NCBI GenBank assembly: GCA_947626615.1
Contig: CANQSW010000058.1
Coordinates: forward strand, 1-8,490
Direction: 5' to 3'
Origin: an uncultured Peptococcaceae bacterium
Lineage (GTDB): Bacteria; Bacillota; Dehalobacteriia; UBA4068; UBA4997
DNA: 8,490 nt
Part shown: positions 6,082 to 8,490 of the stretch, one piece after another
How positions within the stretch are numbered: the first letter of the stretch is position 1
How the letters are laid out: each line of letters opens with the position of its first letter
Position numbers and translations under genes: made by a program
Notes under the pieces: generated by a model
Told to the model about the DNA's origin: nothing
The model's input: only the letters and a program-made list of their open reading frames with translations
The model's database searches: none

Positions 6082-6894
6082 TCAGTCGAAATCCACGCCT
6101 TTAGGGCCCATAAACGCGGCTATCTCCAGCTCCAAATACTCGCCGTTATCGGCGAAATAATAGTCGAAAACCGCTTCGTCCGCCAGATAAAATTGGCCGG
6201 TCAACACGTTTTGCAGATAAAACGCTCCGTAAGGCCGTTTATCCGCGCCCTCCGGCACCCAGAAGAGCCAATGTTCTATCAGCTCGGACTGGCGGTCATA
6301 AAACGCATAGTCGGCCCAGCCTTTTTGCGGCATGATACCGTCCGGTTTGTCGACAGCCTGTCCCCGGCAGTCCGCTATCATAGCGATGCAGCTGTTGACG
6401 ATGTGCTTGCGGCCAGTCAAATTGCCGCCCATTGCCATCGTATAAGCGCGTTTGCCGCCGATAATATCGCCGGGCAGGATTATTTTGGTGAACGTGCCGT
6501 GATAAGTGACCAGACAGCCCAGCTGCTCCGCCACAAAGCGCAGCGGCAGCATGAGGCTGCCGTCCTCCAGATAAGGCGCGGCGGCGAGCCGATAGGTCGT
6601 GGCCGTGCCGTCGGCCTGCCGCACGGCGGCGTCGCGGCTGCCCGGCGTCAAAGTTACGACCGTGCCGGAGAGCGTTACGCTGACCTGCCGGCCGTCATAG
6701 GCCACGTTCGCGCCCAGTTTTTCGGCCAAAGGCCGGATAGGGCCAAACAGGGTGTTTTCTTTGATATCCGCCGCCAAAACGTTTTGCAGCGGTTTGCCGT
6801 CCAGATATACCGGCACGGCTGCCCAGGCTGCCGCCGCCTGCGTAAACAGGACGAGGGTGAGCAGCAGCAGTAGAAACGACTTGATTTTTCGCAT
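6082..6894 (-). CDS. Secreted copper-amine-oxidase-N (stalk) domain protein
   Basis: A 270-residue protein with a clear signal peptide: MRKIK, a Leu-rich core and an Ala-x-Ala site near residue 25 (AWA/AV). Residues ~29-140 form the two-lobed copper amine oxidase N-terminal-like 'stalk' domain (PF07833). Its repeat marks are VYLDGK, GPIRPLAEKLGANVAYDG (51-68) and LMLPLRFVAEQLGCLVTYHG (114-133). Such domains occur in envelope proteins of Bacillota and bind no copper themselves. Residues ~140-270 match nothing I recognise; they are rich in aromatic and acidic residues, with Cys169 and Cys176 near each other. I chose the ATG at 6894 over an upstream TTG at 6912 because the signal peptide then begins normally, with GGAG 10 bases upstream. 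The gene lies 19 bases after the ABC permease gene and is probably the last in its operon. Confidence 0.85.
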   Translation of the reverse strand: MRKIKSFLLLLLTLVLFTQAAAAWAAVPVYLDGKPLQNVLAADIKENTLFGPIRPLAEKLGANVAYDGRQVSVTLSGTVVTLTPGSRDAAVRQADGTATTYRLAAAPYLEDGSLMLPLRFVAEQLGCLVTYHGTFTKIILPGDIIGGKRAYTMAMGGNLTGRKHIVNSCIAMIADCRGQAVDKPDGIMPQKGWADYAFYDRQSELIEHWLFWVPEGADKRPYGAFYLQNVLTGQFYLADEAVFDYYFADNGEYLELEIAAFMGPKGVDFD

Positions 6895-6913
6895 AACCGA
6901 TACACTCCACAAA

Positions 6914-8272
6914 TTATTCGTTCTTGATAGCCTCCAGCGCGGAAAGGCGGGTGGCGCGCAGGGCCGGATAGAAGCCGGAGATCACGCCGACCAGCGTGGA
7001 GAACGCTATGCCGCCCAATATCAGCCAGATCGGCACGATGGAGATCGGTATGCCGTCGCCCATGCTGAACATCGAGAGCACGCCGCTGTCGGAGAGCATA
7101 TTCATCAGCTTGGATATACATAGGCTCAGCGCTATGCCCAGCACGCCGCCGGAAAAGCCGATTATGGCGGCTTCGCTCAAAAACAGCGTCATGATGTCGG
7201 AGAGCTTGCAGCCTAAGACCTTCATAATGCCGATCTCGCGCGTGCGTTCGTAGGTGGACATCACCATGGTGTTGCTGATGCCGATAGCGGCCACCAGAAA
7301 GGCCACCGCGCCGATACCGCCCAGCACGGCCTGGATCATGCCCATTTGCTCCTTCACGTTGTTCAGCATTTCGGTGCTGCTCCAGGTTTGATAGCCCAGG
7401 TTGTTGATCGCCTGCTGCACGTCGGCGACGTTGTTCATATCGTCCACCACGGCGTACATGATGTTGTATTTGTTCTTGTCTTTGTCCGATTCCTTGGTGC
7501 TGATCTTATTGTCCTTCTGGTATTTTTTGTACATATCCTCCAGCGACTTCATATCCATGACCACGCTGTAACTGAAGTTGCCGGAATCCTCGTGGTCCAT
7601 AACGCCGGTGCAGCGGATATCGTAGCTTTTGGGCTTGCTGCCGCCGCCGCCCCAATAATAGCCCAGATCAAAGGCCAGCTTGACGTGGGCCTCCTCCGGG
7701 TTGGTGATATCGAAGGGCAGCTCTTTTATGGTGGATTTGCCGGTCTCCTCGTCGTAGGTATAGGCGCTGTTATCCTCCGTCCAGCCGCGTTTGGGATCGT
7801 AGAACTGGAAAACGCTGGTATAGGGGATAAGATAACCGTTATCGGCAAACATATCCGCCGTGACGGGCTCGCCGTTTTCCAGCTTCAGGTCGTAATAATC
7901 CAGCTTTGTTATATCGATGCCGGAAAGCGTGAGGTCGTTGATCTTTTTGCCCATGATGAGACCGCCGTATTGGCGGTATATGGGCAGCGCGGCCTCGACG
8001 TGATCCAGCGCCTCCAGCGCGGTGACCGTTTCGTCGTTCAGATAGGTCTGCTCGTCGGCGTTGCTGCTGTAATTCTGGTAGACCTCGATCTGCGTCAGGC
8101 TGCCCCAGGATTGGATCTGTTCCATATAACCCTTTTCCATGCCCTGGCCGATGGATAGCATGATCACTACTGCCATAGTGCCGATAACCACGCCGGCAAC
8201 GGTCAAAAGGGTCCTGGCTTTGCGGCGCAGGAAGTTGCCGCAGGCCATTTTTAATATGTCGAGAAACTTCAT
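6914..8272 (-). CDS. MacB/FtsX-type ABC transporter permease
   Basis: A 452-residue permease with the MacB topology. TM1 is at ~20-42 (TLLTVAGVVIGTMAVVIMLS), then a large extracytoplasmic domain (~43-312, MacB_PCD type), then three C-terminal spans at ~314-338, ~362-388 and ~411-435. The conserved coupling segment is YERTREIGIMKVLGCKLSDI (341-360), and the protein ends in the usual SGFYPALRATRLSALEAI. Type VII ABC proteins of this kind do not move substrate through the membrane like classic importers; they use ATP to drive mechanical work in the envelope, such as lipoprotein or peptide export or hydrolase control. The extracytoplasmic domain has a GGGG stretch (208-211) and a Lys/Asp-rich loop (249-268). 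No ATPase gene is in the window. The start overlaps no neighbour: the upstream gene ends 9 bases before, and AAGG at its stop codon may serve as ribosome binding site, implying coupling. Confidence 0.93.
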   Translation of the reverse strand: MKFLDILKMACGNFLRRKARTLLTVAGVVIGTMAVVIMLSIGQGMEKGYMEQIQSWGSLTQIEVYQNYSSNADEQTYLNDETVTALEALDHVEAALPIYRQYGGLIMGKKINDLTLSGIDITKLDYYDLKLENGEPVTADMFADNGYLIPYTSVFQFYDPKRGWTEDNSAYTYDEETGKSTIKELPFDITNPEEAHVKLAFDLGYYWGGGGSKPKSYDIRCTGVMDHEDSGNFSYSVVMDMKSLEDMYKKYQKDNKISTKESDKDKNKYNIMYAVVDDMNNVADVQQAINNLGYQTWSSTEMLNNVKEQMGMIQAVLGGIGAVAFLVAAIGISNTMVMSTYERTREIGIMKVLGCKLSDIMTLFLSEAAIIGFSGGVLGIALSLCISKLMNMLSDSGVLSMFSMGDGIPISIVPIWLILGGIAFSTLVGVISGFYPALRATRLSALEAIKNE

Positions 8273-8281
8273 GGCCGGGCC

Positions 8282-8490
8282 TTATTCCAGATCGTTATCT
8301 TCGGCAAAAAGCGCTTCCTCCGCGGCCTGCTTCTTGGCCTTGCGCTTTTTGCGGAATATGACCAGAGCTGTGGCAGCAGCAGCGACTACGACGACGCCAA
8401 GCAGTATCTTCGCCCAGGTGGGGAAGCCGCCGCCCTCGTCCATGCCGGGGTCGACCATGCCCGGGTCGTCCATACTGGGGTCATATACGG
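8282..8490 (-). CDS. C-terminal end of a membrane-anchored extracytoplasmic protein (5' partial)
   Basis: The frame is open to the window edge, so the ATG at 8473 is probably internal. About 68 residues are visible. First come three copies of a short DP(S/G)M repeat (8441-8482), then a Gly-rich hinge and one transmembrane helix (KILLGVVVVAAAATALVIF). The end is a basic stop-transfer stretch (RKKRKAKKQ) and an acidic tail ending DNDLE. The layout, with an outside linker, one helix, then a basic and an acidic cytoplasmic tail, is that of a C-terminally anchored surface protein. Clostridial operons often place COG1361-type (S-layer/CARDB-like) proteins with such tails directly before MacB-like permeases, which is the likely identity by context only. 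The gene is 9 bases upstream of the permease. Confidence 0.7.
   Translation of the reverse strand, partial: VYDPSMDDPGMVDPGMDEGGGFPTWAKILLGVVVVAAAATALVIFRKKRKAKKQAAEEALFAEDNDLE
8441..8482 (-). repeat. Three tandem 15-base DP(S/G)M repeats
   Basis: Read on the minus strand, the codons give DPSM-D-DPGM-V-DPGM, one Asp-Pro-Gly/Ser-Met unit every five residues. It is a short low-complexity linker just outside the transmembrane helix. Copies may continue beyond the window. Confidence 0.7.

Noticed and set aside
6079..6873. 264-codon plus-strand open frame opposite the stalk-domain gene
   Set aside because: The minus strand encodes a signal peptide and a recognisable stalk domain; this plus frame begins just after the terminator hairpin and has no recognisable content.
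7346..8158. 270-codon plus-strand open frame opposite the ABC permease
   Set aside because: Val/Ile/His-rich shadow of the permease frame; it overlaps conserved coding sequence completely and lacks family motifs.

Overview
The window reads as chromosomal DNA of a fairly GC-rich, Gram-positive-lineage (Bacillota) bacterium. The signs are strong AGGAGG-type ribosome binding sites, an azlCD pair, a copper-amine-oxidase-N-like 'stalk' protein, and an N-terminal membrane segment resembling the sporulation protein YlbJ. A Negativicutes or Peptococcaceae-like clostridial origin fits best, but this is inference from gene types and not a phylogenetic result. I see no insertion sequence, CRISPR array, tRNA, rRNA or phage gene.

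Left part (1-2310, + strand). The window opens inside an ORF that seems to join two unrelated proteins. Its start looks like the last membrane segment of a YlbJ-type nucleoside-gate protein, and the rest is the C-terminal half of an archaeal-type, cofactor-independent phosphoglycerate mutase (ApgM). Next come azlC and azlD, which overlap by 11 bases and encode a two-subunit branched-chain amino acid exporter; a strong hairpin terminator follows. A 97-residue membrane protein of unknown function comes next. It has its own promoter-like region, which resembles a forespore sigma-G promoter, and a GC-rich hairpin behind it.

Middle (2311-6070, + strand). One gene encodes an AI-2E/PerM-family membrane protein. 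The next, behind an extended -10 promoter, encodes an 839-residue UvrA paralogue with both ATPase modules and both zinc modules but without the UvrB-binding domain (UvrA2-like). A 14-bp hairpin with A and T tracts on both sides separates this gene from the convergent minus-strand genes and probably terminates both directions.

Right part (6082-8490, - strand). This looks like an operon read from right to left. It holds the C-terminal end of a membrane-anchored extracytoplasmic protein (open at the window edge), a MacB/FtsX-type ABC permease, and a secreted stalk-domain protein with an unassigned C-terminal half. The gaps are 9 and 19 bases. The ATPase partner is not in the window and would be expected upstream, beyond base 8490. 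Together the three genes suggest an envelope export or envelope remodelling system.

The observation most worth checking is the YlbJ-ApgM junction near base 200. The other points of interest are the UvrA2-like protein, the possible sporulation promoter of the 97-residue protein, and the ABC permease/stalk-protein operon.
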